64,000 bases of DNA from Strigamia acuminata (Eukaryota; Arthropoda; Chilopoda; Geophilomorpha; Linotaeniidae): the NCBI GenBank assembly GCA_949358305.1, contig OX442317.1, positions 188,001-252,000 on the forward strand, written 5' to 3'. Below are positions 19,679-32,600 of this stretch, one piece after another. Below the pieces are notes generated by a model that saw nothing but the letters and a program-made list of their open reading frames with translations, did no database searches and had not been told where the DNA came from. Position numbers and translations under genes: made by a program. The number at the start of each line of letters is the position of its first letter. Positions within the stretch are counted from its first letter, which is position 1.

Positions 19679-20722
19679 TCACGGTTGCTGTGGCGACAGA
19701 GTTAAAAAAATGATCCCACAAACGGTGGTAAATCCCAGAAGAATAAACAAGAGTTTCAACAGCCTGTCCTGCTTTTGATTGAGTTCGTGCGGAATAACTT
19801 CGAAAAAAGTGACGTAGAGAAAAGTGCCGCATGCAAAACCCTGTAAAATGGCGTTCATCAAGGTGGTGGAATGCGAATAAGAGTTAATTCCCATGCCGAT
19901 TCCGATTCCGAGGGGCGATGCGCACGAGAAGGCGACGACGAGCAAAATCTTGAGTCTATATTTCAAGCGACTTTGCGTCAAATTCACGCCCAAACTCAAC
20001 GCGATGATTCCCTTGTGGATGCTCACGGCCATCAGCAGCTGCGTGAGATGACCCGCGATCAACTGCAGACCGATGGCGAGGCCTTCGAAGATCGAATGCA
20101 CCGACAAAGCGGTGAGCAGAATCATCGTTCGCAGCGTCGAGTGCGAACTCGGATCCTGGTGCAGCGAAACCATCAACGTCGAATGGTCGTGCGACTTGTC
20201 GTCGTCGTTGACGGAAACGGGAGAGGTAAAAGCTGACGGAGAAGGAGCGGGAGCGGCGAACGAGCCGTCGTCGATGGAATTGTACGAAATCGGACGGGGG
20301 CCGGGGCCGGGGCCGGGGCCGTGACCGTCATCGTGGATGAGGCGTTCGTGTTCGCTGGCTTTGCACACGTGCGCGCTGTTCTCTTTGTACGCCAGCAGAA
20401 CCTGCTCGATGATGAAGACGATAAAAAAGCCGACGGAAACGACAAACTCGACCACGGGGAAATCTGTTTGAAAGTTCAATTCCCGCTTGACGGTCTCGAA
20501 ACTTTCCCGGACGTCGGGAAGCAGGTCTAGAAGACTGGCCGCCAAGAAGACGCCACCGCCGAAACAGCCGAGAAAACTGATACACCGTTTGCACCGACGA
20601 CGGCGCTCCGCGTTTAAAGTTCTTTGCGCTGCGGAGGCGATTTGTAAGGGCATCAGGCCTAACACCAAAGAAATGACCATCACGATGCATAGAGATATTC
20701 CTTTCACGAAAATCAATTCCAT
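19679..20722 (-). CDS. ZIP family zinc transporter (SLC39A1/2/3 type)
   Basis: Single coding exon of 347 residues. Several hydrophobic membrane segments begin at the N-terminus (ISLCIVMVISLVLGLMPL). The hallmark ZIP signature is in HSIFEGLAIGLQ (TM4, with the metal-coordinating His and Glu) and HKGIIALSLGVNL (TM5). A long cytoplasmic loop between TM3 and TM4 contains His-rich stretches and a Gly-Pro dipeptide run. These features place it in the ZIP I-type SLC39A1/2/3 group, which imports zinc across the plasma membrane or out of vesicles. A 5' untranslated intron is likely (donor near 20812, acceptor just before the ATG at 20722). The gene is divergent from MRPL24, and the spacer holds an imperfect inverted repeat around 20878-20915. 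Confidence 0.9.
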   Translation of the reverse strand: MELIFVKGISLCIVMVISLVLGLMPLQIASAAQRTLNAERRRRCKRCISFLGCFGGGVFLAASLLDLLPDVRESFETVKRELNFQTDFPVVEFVVSVGFFIVFIIEQVLLAYKENSAHVCKASEHERLIHDDGHGPGPGPGPRPISYNSIDDGSFAAPAPSPSAFTSPVSVNDDDKSHDHSTLMVSLHQDPSSHSTLRTMILLTALSVHSIFEGLAIGLQLIAGHLTQLLMAVSIHKGIIALSLGVNLTQSRLKYRLKILLVVAFSCASPLGIGIGMGINSYSHSTTLMNAILQGFACGTFLYVTFFEVIPHELNQKQDRLLKLLFILLGFTTVCGIIFLTLSPQQP

Positions 20723-20874
20723 TACTTCTGTAGAAAAAAAAATAGAAATAAATAAAAGAAAGTTAAAGAAATGAAATGAAATGAAATGAGAGAAATAAAT
20801 AAAATTATACCTTCCAGATTTTTAAGTGCGTGTCGTGAACTTCAGCTTCATATTCCGGCGTGCAAATAGTTGGT

Positions 20875-20916
20875 GATCTCACGTGCCGCTATTTATCTTG
20901 AAACGTGATGAGATCA
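20875..20916. promoter_or_regulatory. Imperfect inverted repeat in the ZIP/MRPL24 divergent spacer
   Basis: GTGATCTCACGT and ACGTGATGAGATCAC face each other across an 18-bp loop; each contains an E-box-like CACGT/ACGTG. It could be a binding site shared by the two divergent genes, but no function is shown by the sequence. Confidence 0.4.
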
Positions 20917-21075
20917 CGTTGTAATCTGTGATGAAATGGTCATTTTATCACATGACCTTTTGTTGCTTCAAGAAACTCGTTGCAGATGGCACCACCGCGC
21001 AGTAACGGGAGAAATTTAATTTACTTTTCGACTTACTCGCCAGGTGTCACCCTTGCCCGCGAATTCGTAAACGCG

Positions 21076-22279
21076 ATGACATCCTTGATGGCAGTGTGGT
21101 TTAAACGCGTGAGTCGACTCGGGGGGAAAATCCAAATCCAAATCCAAATCAAATGAAATAGAATTCGATTTTTCGTGCCAACAGGTGCCCGTGAGAATAC
21201 CGAGCGCGTGCATTTCGTGCGCGCGCTTCGCATCCAAGAGACCGAAGGACTACTCCAACTTTCCAGAAGCGTACATCGAGAAAGAGAAGGAATACGTGGA
21301 ATGGAAAAACCCCAAAGGCCGGCAATTCAACCGGGGCAAAGCGATCAAGAACTCCATCTACAAGCACACGATCCACAGGCCGTGGGAGTACGAAGCCAAA
21401 GTGGCAAATCCCCCGAACACGAGGGCGCAGATTCCTTCGTACGTCGTCGAACCGATCAAGGACGACGATTGGTGTTTCTACCGGGGCGACAAAGTAATCG
21501 AACTCAACTCAACTAAATCAACTAAATCAACTTAGCTTTATTTTTCTTTAATTTTCTTTTCGGTGGAAATCAGGTGGAAATCTTGGTGGGTAAGGATAAG
21601 GGCAAACAGGGCACCATCAACTATTTAGTCCCCGAACGAAATTGGGTTCTCGTCGAAGGACTCAACTGCGTAAACAAATCGATAAATGTATCTTCCACTT
21701 GAAATTTCAATTTCTATTTCTCCAGGAATACAAATACGTGGGCAAAACCCAAAGCTATCCCGGGATGATGGTCAAGTCCGAGCGACCGTTGGTCATCAAA
21801 CACCAAGTGGCTCTACTCGATCCTTCGGACATGTGAGAGAGAGGGAGGGAGGGAGGGAGGGATTGATTGATTCATTTTGATTCAGCGCAACTAACTTGTC
21901 TCCGATCCGATCCGATCCGAACAGGAAACCGACCGAGACCGAGTGGAGGTGGACCGAACAAGGCGAGCAGGTGCGCGTTTCCGTTCGCACCGGACGAATT
22001 ATACCGATTCCCGTGGCGGCTGAGGAAACGTACGATTACAAAACAAAATCGACCTACATCGGTACGGTGTAAACCTAAGCCTTTTCTTTCGCTTAACATT
22101 TAACATTTAATTTTCTTTCTTTCTTTCTTTCTTTTCTTTCAGAAAAAGCGAAGGACACGAAACCGGAAGACTTGGAAGAAATCACGTACACGCCGTCGTT
22201 GCAAACGTTCGAAATGGACATAATGGAAGGACACGGAATCAAAGAAGACGCAATGCCCGCTAAGACGTATTGGTATTAA
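21076..22279 (+). CDS. MRPL24: Mitochondrial ribosomal protein L24 (uL24m)
   Basis: About six exons. A short first exon ([11 protein letters not shown]) joins to [15 protein letters not shown], a basic stretch suited to a mitochondrial targeting sequence. The core holds the KOW motif [21 protein letters not shown] followed by [10 protein letters not shown] and [13 protein letters not shown], then [20 protein letters not shown] and [10 protein letters not shown]. The C-terminus ends KTYWY, as in animal uL24m. The protein is a structural part of the mitochondrial large ribosomal subunit, near the exit tunnel. The stop is only 56 bp from the convergent SUGP1 stop, so the 3' untranslated regions probably overlap. 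Confidence 0.95.
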
Positions 22280-22334
22280 ATAAAAAATTTATTTGTACTC
22301 GATCGAATCGAAATGGAACACAAGAAATAGAAAT

Positions 22335-24935
22335 TCAATAGTAGGGTCGCCGAGGGTTGTTCTGAAAAGTAATTAAATCATTCATTCGTCCAATTGATAG
22401 CAAAAATAAAAAAGAAAGAAAGAAATTTGCGCTCTCATCTCACCAGAGGATTCGGTCGAAATCTGTAGGCCAACATCATTCGCTTCCTGTACGCCTCGTA
22501 CTCGTCGTCACCCCTCTGCACGTCGTCCGGTCGACCTTGTCCGAGACCCGCATTGCCAACGGGTGTTGCACCCCTGCAAATTGTAATCGACATTTAATCG
22601 AATCAACATGACAAATGGATGACTCAAAGTGAAAGACAAACTGAAACCAACTTGTTGACCGGCACCGTGATGCCCTCCCCTTCGGCGCCGAGACCCTGGC
22701 CCTCTTGCCAGCCCAGTTTCTGCAGCATCTGGTAGCCCACGTTGTCGTCCTTGAGTTTAAACTCCTTGTAATCCGACAGATCCGGGTCGCGACCCTCCTT
22801 GATCGCTTGAAACTTCTCCATGAATTTCGAAAGTTCTTCGGGCGGCAAAAAATCGCCGATGTGGTGTTTGCCTTTGCCCATTTCCGTCAAAACGTCCGCC
22901 ATATCTACAAATCAAATCGGAAACTCGATCGGAAACTCGATCGACCACTTTGTCCGTACCTTTGGTTTTTTCCATCTCTTCCGCTCGTCTTTTGTGCTCC
23001 CACGTTCCGCCGTCCACCTCCTCGTCCGAATCATATTCGTACTTCACTTTCCCTTTCTCCGCCAGTCGTTCGGCTTCCCTTTTCTTCGCGATCATCATTT
23101 CGTAGAGAATTTTCATCTGAGAACGATAAAACGACGCTCGCACAACGCACTTTGTCTCTCTCTCACTCTCTCTTTCACCTTTCTCTGCTCGTCCAGTTGC
23201 TTCCACTGGTCCTGCGTCAGCGACGTCGAGCCGTACACTTTGAGCGCGTACGCGATCAAGCCGGGCTCGCCGATCGGCACGCCAGTCTGATTCAGCTGCA
23301 GCGGAGAATCGTATTCGTATTCGTCCTCTTCCACAGCCGTCGTGGCCGTCTCGGCAACCTGCGCCACGGAAGGCGCGCCGGCGCTTTGTTGCGGTCCCCA
23401 TCTGCTCCGCCTCGCTCTTTTCTTCTCCGGTCCATCGGATTCTGCGCATTAATTTAAATTAAACGTACAATAATTGTACTTCGTCCGGATTGGATTACCA
23501 CAAGCAGCTGCGGTCACTTCATTTGTAGCTTGATCCAAACCAGTTGTCGTTGTCGCCTTCGCCTTGTGCAGGTCGCCCACCGTTTGACGGTAATATTTGT
23601 ACGCCGCGCTCTTGTCGTCGTAAAGAAACCTGCGCGAAAATGAAAAATTAATTAATTAATCAATTCATTCAAGGCAAATGATTGAAAGCTTGCCAATATT
23701 TGGGATCGTCTCTGTTGTTAATAACGACGGTCTCTTCGAAGAGCGGTCCTCCGTGCGCGACATCCTTGGCCAATCCGAGGATAAGGTTGGCGAGATCAGG
23801 TTCCTCTGGTGGAAAGACTAGAAGCAGCCTATCAGATTTCTTTGTTCTCTCTGCTAAGCGGGAACGTTTGCTAACGGAGCAGACGTAAGAAATAAAACAC
23901 CATTGGTCAGAAATTTTAACTGAAAACCGCGCGCTAGGACTCCCTTTAAACACATCAAATGCTTATTGCTTCCTAGTCCAAGTTTATCTCTCTCTCTCGG
24001 CAACATTCAATTTATTTACAAGGTCAGCGGATTAGTAGAAGAGAAGCTTCCAAACTAACTACGAGCGGATACCTTTGTCTTCGTCCTCATTGAAAATCGA
24101 CGGCGGTGCCAACGCGGGTAAACATTTCGCCATCCTAAACATCGTCATCTTTAAATTACTTTTCAATTCATTACGGTCCGAATCCGAAACCTTACTTTGA
24201 TGTCTGAAGACGCATGATGACGCCAGGTTTGTTGTCTTTCGCGGAACCTGAATCAAGTTTTCACAACAATTAATTGTTTAATTAAACAACTCAATACTCA
24301 ATTCTGTTTGTATTTGTCAAAAACACTCACTGCCGATGGTGTGTGTGTTCTGGGAATTCGTGCTGCAATTTATTTGCGTTTTGTTATTCAATCCCGAAGT
24401 GTCGCCACATTGCTCGTTTCTCACTTTCTTCGTACCGCGAACTCCCGACATTTTTTTAAATTGCGCCATAAAACTGCCGTCGTTGGAAAACTGATTTACA
24501 CGTGAGTCGGATGATTCGGGCTCGCTGCTAAATTCAAAACGACATTTTTTGAAAAATTAACTTAAAAAAAAAATAAATAAAAATGGTCAACTTCGTATTC
24601 CTGCACGTCGACGACGTTGTTGTTGATGTTGTTGGTGGTGCTGGTGCTGGTGCTGGTGGCGGTGTTGCTGTTGTTGTTGTGACGGGCGTCGTTGTTCTGG
24701 TCCTCGAAATACTCAAATTCTTTTTTGCATCCGCACTGGCGGAGATAGCACCGGTTTTGCTCAATTTTTTCATCAATTCTTCAGTTTCTTTTTTCTTTTT
24801 CTCAGCCAGTTTCTGTTCGATTTCTTTCTTTTTCATCTCGATCAACTCCTCCTGCTTGGTCATCTGCGCGAACCTCTCGTTTCTGGACGATTTGCAATTT
24901 GGAGGCTGAGCATTTTTCTGCCCCACGTACGCCAT
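22335..24935 (-). CDS. SUGP1: SURP and G-patch domain-containing protein 1 (splicing factor)
   Basis: About ten exons. The N-terminus ([13 protein letters not shown]) is followed by a Lys/Glu-rich coiled coil and a Thr/Pro/Ala repeat. A SURP module is seen in [20 protein letters not shown] followed by [27 protein letters not shown] motif, the SF1-binding region, precedes [14 protein letters not shown] and the G-patch region [20 protein letters not shown]. The terminus [18 protein letters not shown]-type ending, here [16 protein letters not shown] and NNPRRPYY, is nearly identical to other animals. SUGP1 acts in branch-site recognition by activating DHX15 through its G-patch. The start is 173 bp from the divergent PRRC1 start. 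The exon carrying the first SURP part is less certain. Confidence 0.93.
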
Positions 24936-25108
24936 TTTTATTGTCGTACTCGCGAGCAACCTTGACGACGACGACGACGACTACCGCCATCTAGCGAGCG
25001 AAAACGAGAACATCCAACTTCCTGTATCTGCCAGACACGTCATTACACGAAAAAAAACACAAGAAGAAATCGCTTAAACTCACATCTGTAACGCCGAAAA
25101 CAGGTAAA
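24936..25108. promoter_or_regulatory. Short divergent promoter between SUGP1 and PRRC1
   Basis: Only 173 bp separate the two start codons, including a (GAC)n stretch at 24963-24982. Both transcripts must start within or very near it. Confidence 0.6.
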
Positions 25109-26726
25109 ATGATGCAAGAAGTTTCCTGCGACGACCCGAACGGGGAATCGACGTTCGAGTTCGTGGAAGACAAATTTGAAGGTCTCGGTTTGTCCGAGCA
25201 CGACGATGCGCCGATTAATTCAACAAATGCAACAAATTCAACGACAACAACGACAAGCACTTCGTCACCTCGTGAGTTGTTGACATATCGTTAGCGACGT
25301 GGCCACCTAATAACGCACGTGTCATTTTCTTCCAGAACCGACTGCTCCTCCTCCTCCACCACCTGGCGCGCAAGTTTTCGTTCCCGCTCCGTCGGCGCTT
25401 CCCCAATTCGTCAATTACCCCGTCGGATTCACGACGACGACGCCGTCTGTTCAAACTCCCCTACCCTCGACCATTTCTCCCGTTCGCCAGTTTGAATCGG
25501 CACCGCCACAGCCGTTTCAACAGCCGCCGCCGCCGTTTCAACAGCCGCCGCCGCCGTTTCAACAGCCGCCACAGCCGTTTCAACAGCCGCAACAGCCGCT
25601 CTCGATGCCCGAAAGCGCGCAACAGTCGAATCCCTACTCGTTGGCGGCGCAGCGCAAGAGACCGTCGTACCCGCCGCCCGTCGCGCACAACATCGCCACC
25701 CCGCTGCCAATACCGATGCCGGTGCCGGTGCTGATGCCGGTGCAAGCGCCGACCGATTATCAACCTCGTATCGTTCAATCTCAGCCGACCGCGTTCTATG
25801 CGGCCTCGCCGCCGACTCCCTCGACCGCCGTCGACGTGGCGTTCGACTTGGGGCTGCCTCCGTGCCAGCAGCAGCAAATGAGCATGTACTCGGGCGAAGG
25901 CGACAACAAGGGTTTGTTGAGTTGGTTCCGCGAGATGCCGGGTGGAGAATTCATGAGCAAAGTGGCCGAGAAGGCCAAGAGTTCGGTCGACACGATGATC
26001 ACCACGTTGGATCCGCAAATGAAGGAATATATTCGTACGTTGTGTCGTACTCGTCCTCTTTATTCTTGACTCTTGACTCTTTATCGGCAGATTCCGGCGG
26101 AGACGTCAATCTGTACGTGGCTTCCAACGACGAGGAGACCGTGAGCGCGGTTCGCGAGGCGTTCCAAGCAGTGTTCGGTCGAGCCACCGTACGCGGCATC
26201 ACGTCGCAGAACCCTTTCGCGCCGCAACTGGTGGGATTTTCGGCCGGAATGAAGGCGGCCGACGAGCGGATCCAGCACCTGAGAAAAACGCTCGTGGTCG
26301 ACGTGCAGCAGCCGCTCGTCGCTGTCGACCACTTCATCGCGGAACTAACACCGGACAGGTTGAAAAAGAAAGAAAGAAAATTAAATTGAATTTAAATTTA
26401 AATTTTAAATTTACTGCAGGTGGTTCGACTTGGCTTGCCTCGCGCTGCACGACCCGGCACGCGCGCTCCACCTGCACGTGTACAGCCAGCCGACGCCGGT
26501 ACCGGGTCCGGCGGTCGAGATGATGCAGGCGGAAACCCCGAGCGACTTTTCCATGCGTTGGTCCGGGTTAAGCGTCACGGTCGGCAGCGTCGTGTCGAGA
26601 ATGTACCCGGTGCCGGCCACGCACTGGCACGAGGCCATGTCGGGAGTCGCGAAAAGACAAATCACTCTGCTCGCGGCCAACACCCTGGCCACGCAGTATA
26701 AACTTGGACTGTTTAACAAATCTTGA
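25109..26726 (+). CDS. PRRC1: PRRC1 (proline-rich coiled-coil 1, Golgi-associated)
   Basis: Four exons: 25109-25271, about 25336-26033, about 26090-26357 and about 26421-26726. The N-terminal half is low complexity with Pro/Gln repeats (PPPFQQ units) and a Pro-x dipeptide run. The C-terminal domain is strongly conserved: KVAEKAKSSVDTMITTLDPQM, SGGDVNLYVASNDEETVSAV, FIAELTPDRWFDLACL, and FSMRWSGLSVTVG. This half belongs to the DUF84/ITPase-like fold. In mammals PRRC1 is found at the Golgi and ER exit sites, affects COPII dynamics and binds the PKA regulatory subunit. No breaks are seen. It is convergent with HAUS1, with 145 bp between stops. Confidence 0.92.
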
Positions 26727-26870
26727 GAACAAATCTCAATCTGAATCTTTTACATTTTTTCTTTTTGTTTCGGGATTTACTAAGAAATTAATAACGTGCT
26801 ATTTATTGTCCATGAAAAAACGAACAAGTTAATAATCATTTGCTGGTGTTTTGTACAGAGAAAAAGTGAT

Positions 26871-27662
26871 TTAATAATTGGACAAACTCGTAATTTTTGC
26901 CTTCAGCTCGGCGTCGACTTTATACTGCAAAAGTGAATTTATTCGCGATAAGATTGCCCGGGCGAAAAGTTTTCTTTCAATCAAACTTACCAATTCTTTC
27001 CTCACTTCTTCAATCTTCTGTTTGATAATTGAAATATCCTAAAGAAAAATAATAAAAAGATACGCTATTTTAAATATTTACGGCGAGTTCGTTGTTTGTT
27101 TGTGCTTACGGGCGGTAAATTGGAAAACGTATCCAGCGTGACTTGCGAGGCTTTGATTTCATTCGTGATTTTTATCAAATCCTAACAAACAAAATACAGA
27201 ATACAGTATGGTATGTTGCTAATCTCAATATTTGACGGAAACATTTTAATTCTGTTCTGTCTACCTTGTTGCGCTTGGTTAAAGCGTCGTGTCGGATTTG
27301 CGGCCTGTATCCCGCTTGGGTAAGTTTCAATTTCAATTTCTCCAATTTCTGCTCGTATTCTTCAATCTTTTTCGGTAGAAACTCCATTTTTTTCGTTTGT
27401 TTCAAAATGTCCGCTTCTTGTAACTCCAGATTCTCTTTGCTCAATGTTAATATTCTAGAATAAATTAATATTTAATAAAATTAAATAAAATTAAATAAAT
27501 TAAAATCTTACTTTTGCAGTTCGTACGACTTTCGCAAAGCGCTCTGCGTTTTCTTTTGGTACAAATTAACCAACTTAATTTCCGCCGTAATTTCGTTTTC
27601 GATCTTCATTTTCATTCTTTGCAAATGATTCACGGCGAGTAAAAAACTACAATTATTCGCAC

Positions 27663-27702
<40 letters not shown>

Positions 27703-28322
27703 TTTCTTCATTTCTTCATTTTACTTGGTATTCGTCGGTGATTTCAAATCCAAAATTAAATTGATCTGCGCCAGCGTGTCCAGCCAAGTGAGGAACTCGG
27801 TGTCCAAGTGTTCCGTGCCGATTCCCAACCGACGAATAAATGTCGCTAATCTGTTGCCTTCCATTTCGTACTCGTGTTTCTTCAAATTAAACTGAGCAAT
27901 CACTTGAGCAACATCGACGTCCCTCTGCTTGTTGAAACTCATGATGTTGTGCAAAATACTAATCACCGTTTCATTCTCTTCGAACTGAGCATTTGCAATA
28001 CCCAAGTCGTTCTCTAACCACCGAACCACCTAAACAAATTGCCACTCTTCGTAATTTCTTTATTAAAACATTTCTTTTTATTTGTTATCATTCACCTCGC
28101 TCCGTTTACTCATTTCGGCCTTTGGCGAAAGTTGGAGGATTTCGGGAGACTTGATCAGCTCGGTGTCTGTGCACGAAATTATCGTCTGCGACTCGGTGAG
28201 CTGAAAGAAAAGTCATAATGCCGGTAACCAATGTGGTCGTACTAATGTTAACATTCAACAAATAAAATATAATTAATTCACCATGGTCGGTAAAGTAAAA
28301 TCGTCCACGTCGTCAGAATCCA
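26871..28322 (-). CDS. HAUS1: HAUS augmin-like complex subunit 1
   Basis: About eight short exons. The conserved N-terminal part is VVRWLENDLGIANAQFEENE, VISILHNIMSFNKQRD and a following coiled-coil protein rich in Lys, Glu and Leu (LELQEADILKQTKK, KIEEYEQKLEKLKLKL). The order, size (around 290 residues) and the WL plus ILH pattern match HAUS1 (CCDC5). Augmin recruits gamma-tubulin to existing spindle microtubules and drives branching nucleation in mitosis. The start is taken at MDSDDVDDFTLPTM. A (ATTT)n microsatellite sits in one intron at 27661-27712. HAUS proteins diverge fast, so identification rests on the whole pattern. Confidence 0.8.
27661..27712. repeat. (ATTT)n microsatellite in a HAUS1 intron
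   Basis: About twelve tandem copies of ATTT next to a splice acceptor on the minus strand. Confidence 0.9.
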
Positions 28323-28810
28323 TTTTTACTTTCCACGCTCTCGTGCGTGATGTTCTTGAACCTGCGAGTGTATTTTTAACGCGATCAAATTAATATTCCC
28401 AAAAACGAAGAAATTCGCTTTGAAATTCGCTTTGAAATTTGCTTTGAATGAGAGCGCGTGAGTCGCCCAGGAGGACATCTAACGTCAAATCGACTCATTA
28501 CTAAATTAGGTTATATCACGATTATATCACTATTTTCTGGCATGTAAATTACGTCGTCGTTTTTAATTCGAATAATAATCAGCTCCGACATAAACGAGGT
28601 ATTTTTACCTGATGCTGCACTTGTATTACTTTGAATTTGACTATTGTGACAATAGCGCTGCACCTCGGGACTTTCTTACGATGCACAATAGATGGCAGCC
28701 CAGTCAGAAACAAAATTATGATGTAAAGTTTTTAAAACAGCGAAAACGTGGTTCAAGATATTGAAAGCAAAAATACGATAAATAAATTCTTATAGTAATA
28801 GCAGAAGCAA

Positions 28811-29544
28811 ATGTCTTTACTCCGCTCGACGATCAATCGAATGGTTCGTATTCCTATAGTTGCGAGGCCTTCGAGTTCGACTGCAAGGTGCAGCCGCTAT
28901 ATTCGGCCGGAATTAACGCGTTATTTTGCCGAAACTAGTCGTAATTCGTCGGTGGCAACTAGAAGTATTTCAATCGGCGCCAACAAAATGAAAGGGTAAT
29001 TCCAATTTTACTCGATCAAAATACATCAACATTATTTGTAGTAGTTCTATAGATTCGGTGACGTACGAGACGGTGTGCGAAGAAACATTGGAATCCCTAA
29101 ACGACTACATCGACGAAGTAATGACGGCCAGCAACGACGCCACTGATTGGGACATCAATTATGGAGTACAAAACACACGGAGAAAACACGAATTAATTTT
29201 TATTAAGTTTTATTATTATTTTTTTTTACTTTTTAAGGATGGTGTTCTCACAGTCAAACTCGGAAAGAATAGAGGGACGTACGTCATAAATAAACAGACG
29301 CCGAATAAACAAATTTGGTTGTCATCTCCGATAAGGTACGACGACCAATTCAATGCCATTTAAAAATTATTAATTAAAAAATTCCATCGAATCCAGCGGA
29401 CCCAAACGATACGACTTTGTCGACGGCAAGTGGGTCTACCTTCACGACGGCGTTGCGTTGCACGATTTGTTGACCGTCGAATTCAACCAATTATTTCAAA
29501 CGCAAACAAATTTCACCAAATGTGCTTACGGTCGCTCGTTATAA
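28811..29544 (+). CDS. FXN: Frataxin, mitochondrial
   Basis: Four exons. The first encodes an Arg/Ser-rich leader typical of a mitochondrial targeting peptide. The mature domain begins SIDSVTYETVCEETLESLND and holds the acidic ridge (DYIDEVMTASNDATDWDINY), then [40 protein letters not shown] and WVYLHDGVALHDLL. These are the full frataxin fold and the conserved [20 protein letters not shown] signature. Frataxin speeds sulfur transfer on the NFS1-ISD11-ISCU complex in iron-sulfur cluster assembly. The stop is 88 bp from the convergent ELP1 stop. HSCB, a later factor of the same pathway, lies 17 kb away. Confidence 0.95.
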
Positions 29545-29631
29545 AAAACAATCCAATTTCCATTTCACATTGTCCCTTAGCCTCGGCCCGACCGCGCATT
29601 TTGTTTCTGTAATTTAAATTTAAAGTTAAAT

Positions 29632-32600
29632 CTACCGTACATCAATACGAAAAAAACAAAAATGCATTAAACAAAATTGTTGAAAATCACCGTTTGTCAC
29701 GCTTTTTGCCAGCAGTTTACTTTCCACGATGGAGTTGGTCGTGCTGTCGGGCCCCATTTGGAAATGTTCGGCGGCCACGAGCAGTTGGTCGCTCGCTGAC
29801 CAAATCTCGTCCCTGTGCCTCGTCAACGACCGCAGAAATCGGTCGAAACAAGTCTGCAATTCTTCCGCAACTCGATCGAAGCCGAAAGCGAGTGAAAACC
29901 ACAAGACCGAAGCGCATTCCTCTGTTGACCAATAAAAATTAATATTAAATAATTTAATTAATTAAATAATTAATTAAAATTTACCCTTCATTTTGTCTCC
30001 TTCAGTGTACAACTCGTGACACGCTTCGAGCAGAGCGTTTTCTTCGAACGGATTTCCTTCTTTCAAACTCTGTTTCTTCCGTTCCTGCTTGCGCCGACTT
30101 CGCGAGGTCAGCCTGGACGAACAGGACCGCGCGGACTGCTGAGTGCTCCACGTGACGGTGCTTTCGGCTTCCGACGCCAAATCGTTGTCCACGTTGTCGT
30201 CATTCGTTCGCAGCAGCTTGTCACGTTTCTCCGACCTCACCCGTACCAACCTCGGCGCGTAACGAGCGAGGAGCGATTCTTTTTGCTCCACGTTCGCGAT
30301 CAAAGAGGTGCAGTGTTCGCAAACGGCCGCTTTCAAGTGTGATTCGATCAGATCCTTCCGTTTGTGCCGATAAATCTAAATAAGAAAAGTATTATAAATT
30401 AACACATTCCTAACCATTAGCATTAGCATTAGCATTACCATTTCAAACGCCAATTTCCACTGTCGGCCTTCGATCAAAGTTAAAATACTCTGATGGGGGT
30501 CGTTCAGGTATCGTTCTTCAATGTTGGCGCATTCCACGTAACGCCGCTCGTCTTTCAAACGCCGCGCCAATTCCTCCGCCAAGCTGGAAAACTCGTTGGT
30601 CGAGAACGGAACGTCCGTCGCCATGGTAACAGCCTCCGTCCACAGCAAGCCCTTGCGGAACTCGTCGACGGCAGAGCGCAAATCACCGCCTCGCTCGAAC
30701 CAAACACCCGCCTCCTGGAAAGCCTTCGTGGCGCTCAAATGTTGAGCATACAACAAGGCCACTTTCTGAAAAATCAAAAAAATCGTAGTCATTTGAAAAC
30801 ATTGTGCGCGTTAGGACGATTTAATTTACCCGATACTTGGCCTCGCTGGAAGAGAGCAACTTCAGAGCTTGCCGGTACAAACGATGAGCGTCGACGTGTC
30901 GCAGGCATTCGTCGAACCGGCTGTCGCCACATTTGACAATGTGTCCCAACGCTTTTTCGTGTTTCTGCAGTTGGCAGTCGATGGTAAACTTTTGATAATT
31001 CGAGTCCATTTGGCGGAGACGATTCAAAGTCGGCAAATATTCTTTCGGATCCTTGAGAAAAAAAAAAAAGAAAAAAAAAAAGAAACATTTGAACATAACT
31101 TTAAGATTTTTTTAAAAATTAATTCAATACTTTTTGTGACTTTTGCGCCACCATGATGACCAAATCGAAATCGTAAGTGCCGAGCGCCACGTCGTACAAG
31201 TTTTTAATATCCGTCAAGTACTGCATGTAGTTCAGAGCTTCATCTTTCTCTTTCCTGTCCAAATTTTTGATAAGATTCAGCGCCGCTTCTAAACTCGAGG
31301 GTCTGCTCATCACGTGCGTCGTTAAAACCGACAACAAAAATCTAACAAGTAAGCGCAAAAGTACAACAATTAACGCTAAAAAAAACTAAAAAGAAGTCTA
31401 AATTAAAGCATTTACTTTTGCGAATCGGCTTCGATCAGAGCTTGTCGAACTGCCGAATGCACCGCATTCACTTTGTCGGCTACGGGAGTTGGCGAATTGT
31501 CGGCGTACGACGACCTGTACAGTGTGGTCGTCACGTCGTCCTCTCTAAATGAAAATCCAATCCAAATTTTTACGACAAAAACGAGCGAATCAAAAATACT
31601 CACTGCAAGTCGGTCAAAAATAAATTGATCCAGCTGACGTTGTCGATCTGAGTGATAAATTTATCTATATTTTCCAGGAAGTTCTATCGAAATAAATAAA
31701 AAGCAATTTAAATTTTTTTTTGGCAATTTAAAAGTAATAAATACACTCACCTTCGGGTTGTGATCAAACAAGAGATTCATATTTATCCGATGTTTCTTCA
31801 TGAGCGTAAACGCGTCCAAAAAGTTCAATCTGCCGAGAAAAAAACAAAGGTTTAAATAATAAAACAGTAAAAACGAAGAGCATAAACGCACTGGTTCAAA
31901 CACTTGGACACCGCGGACAAGGTGAGCGCCCTGGGATGAATTCCTTCCAAATTGCCTCGTGGCATTTGCAGAATGAGTTGGGTCGCGTCCCTAACGCACG
32001 CCACGATTCGTGATCCTCTTTCCAATCTGCGCAGACTTTCGGTTTGAACATCGCTCGGGTTGGTCGAAAGCATGCGGGTCAAGTGGACGGCGTGCAGCGT
32101 GTGATCGCTGGTCGTAGCCAGAACGAATTCGTCGTGCAAAACGAACGACGTGCAGTTGTTGAATAACTCGTTACCCATGCAATACAATCGTTGCCGATGC
32201 GTCAGTCCGAAAATCAGCTCCTACAACAAATTTCAATCGATAAATTTCGTTCAAAATAAATTTGTGGAAACAAAACGAACAAAAATCACCTCGTCGCTAA
32301 AGTGACAAGTTTCTATCGAGTGACAAAATTGTGGAAACCGGACAATTTTCTCCTTCCATGTCCAGGGACTCGAATCGACACCGCCTTCTTCATTAAAGAC
32401 ACATTTCAGTAGCGATCCGTCGGAAAAATGCGCCAATACAATCGTCAACAACCGCGACGAAGCCGTCAACGAACGAACGATTCCGTCGAGTTTGCTCGTT
32501 CCCCTGTTTCGGTAAACAAAAAAAAAAATTAAAAACAAAATCAAAAATAGTCGATCCAATTCATACTGAAGTTTCAACGAAGATTCGTGCAAGCGGAACC

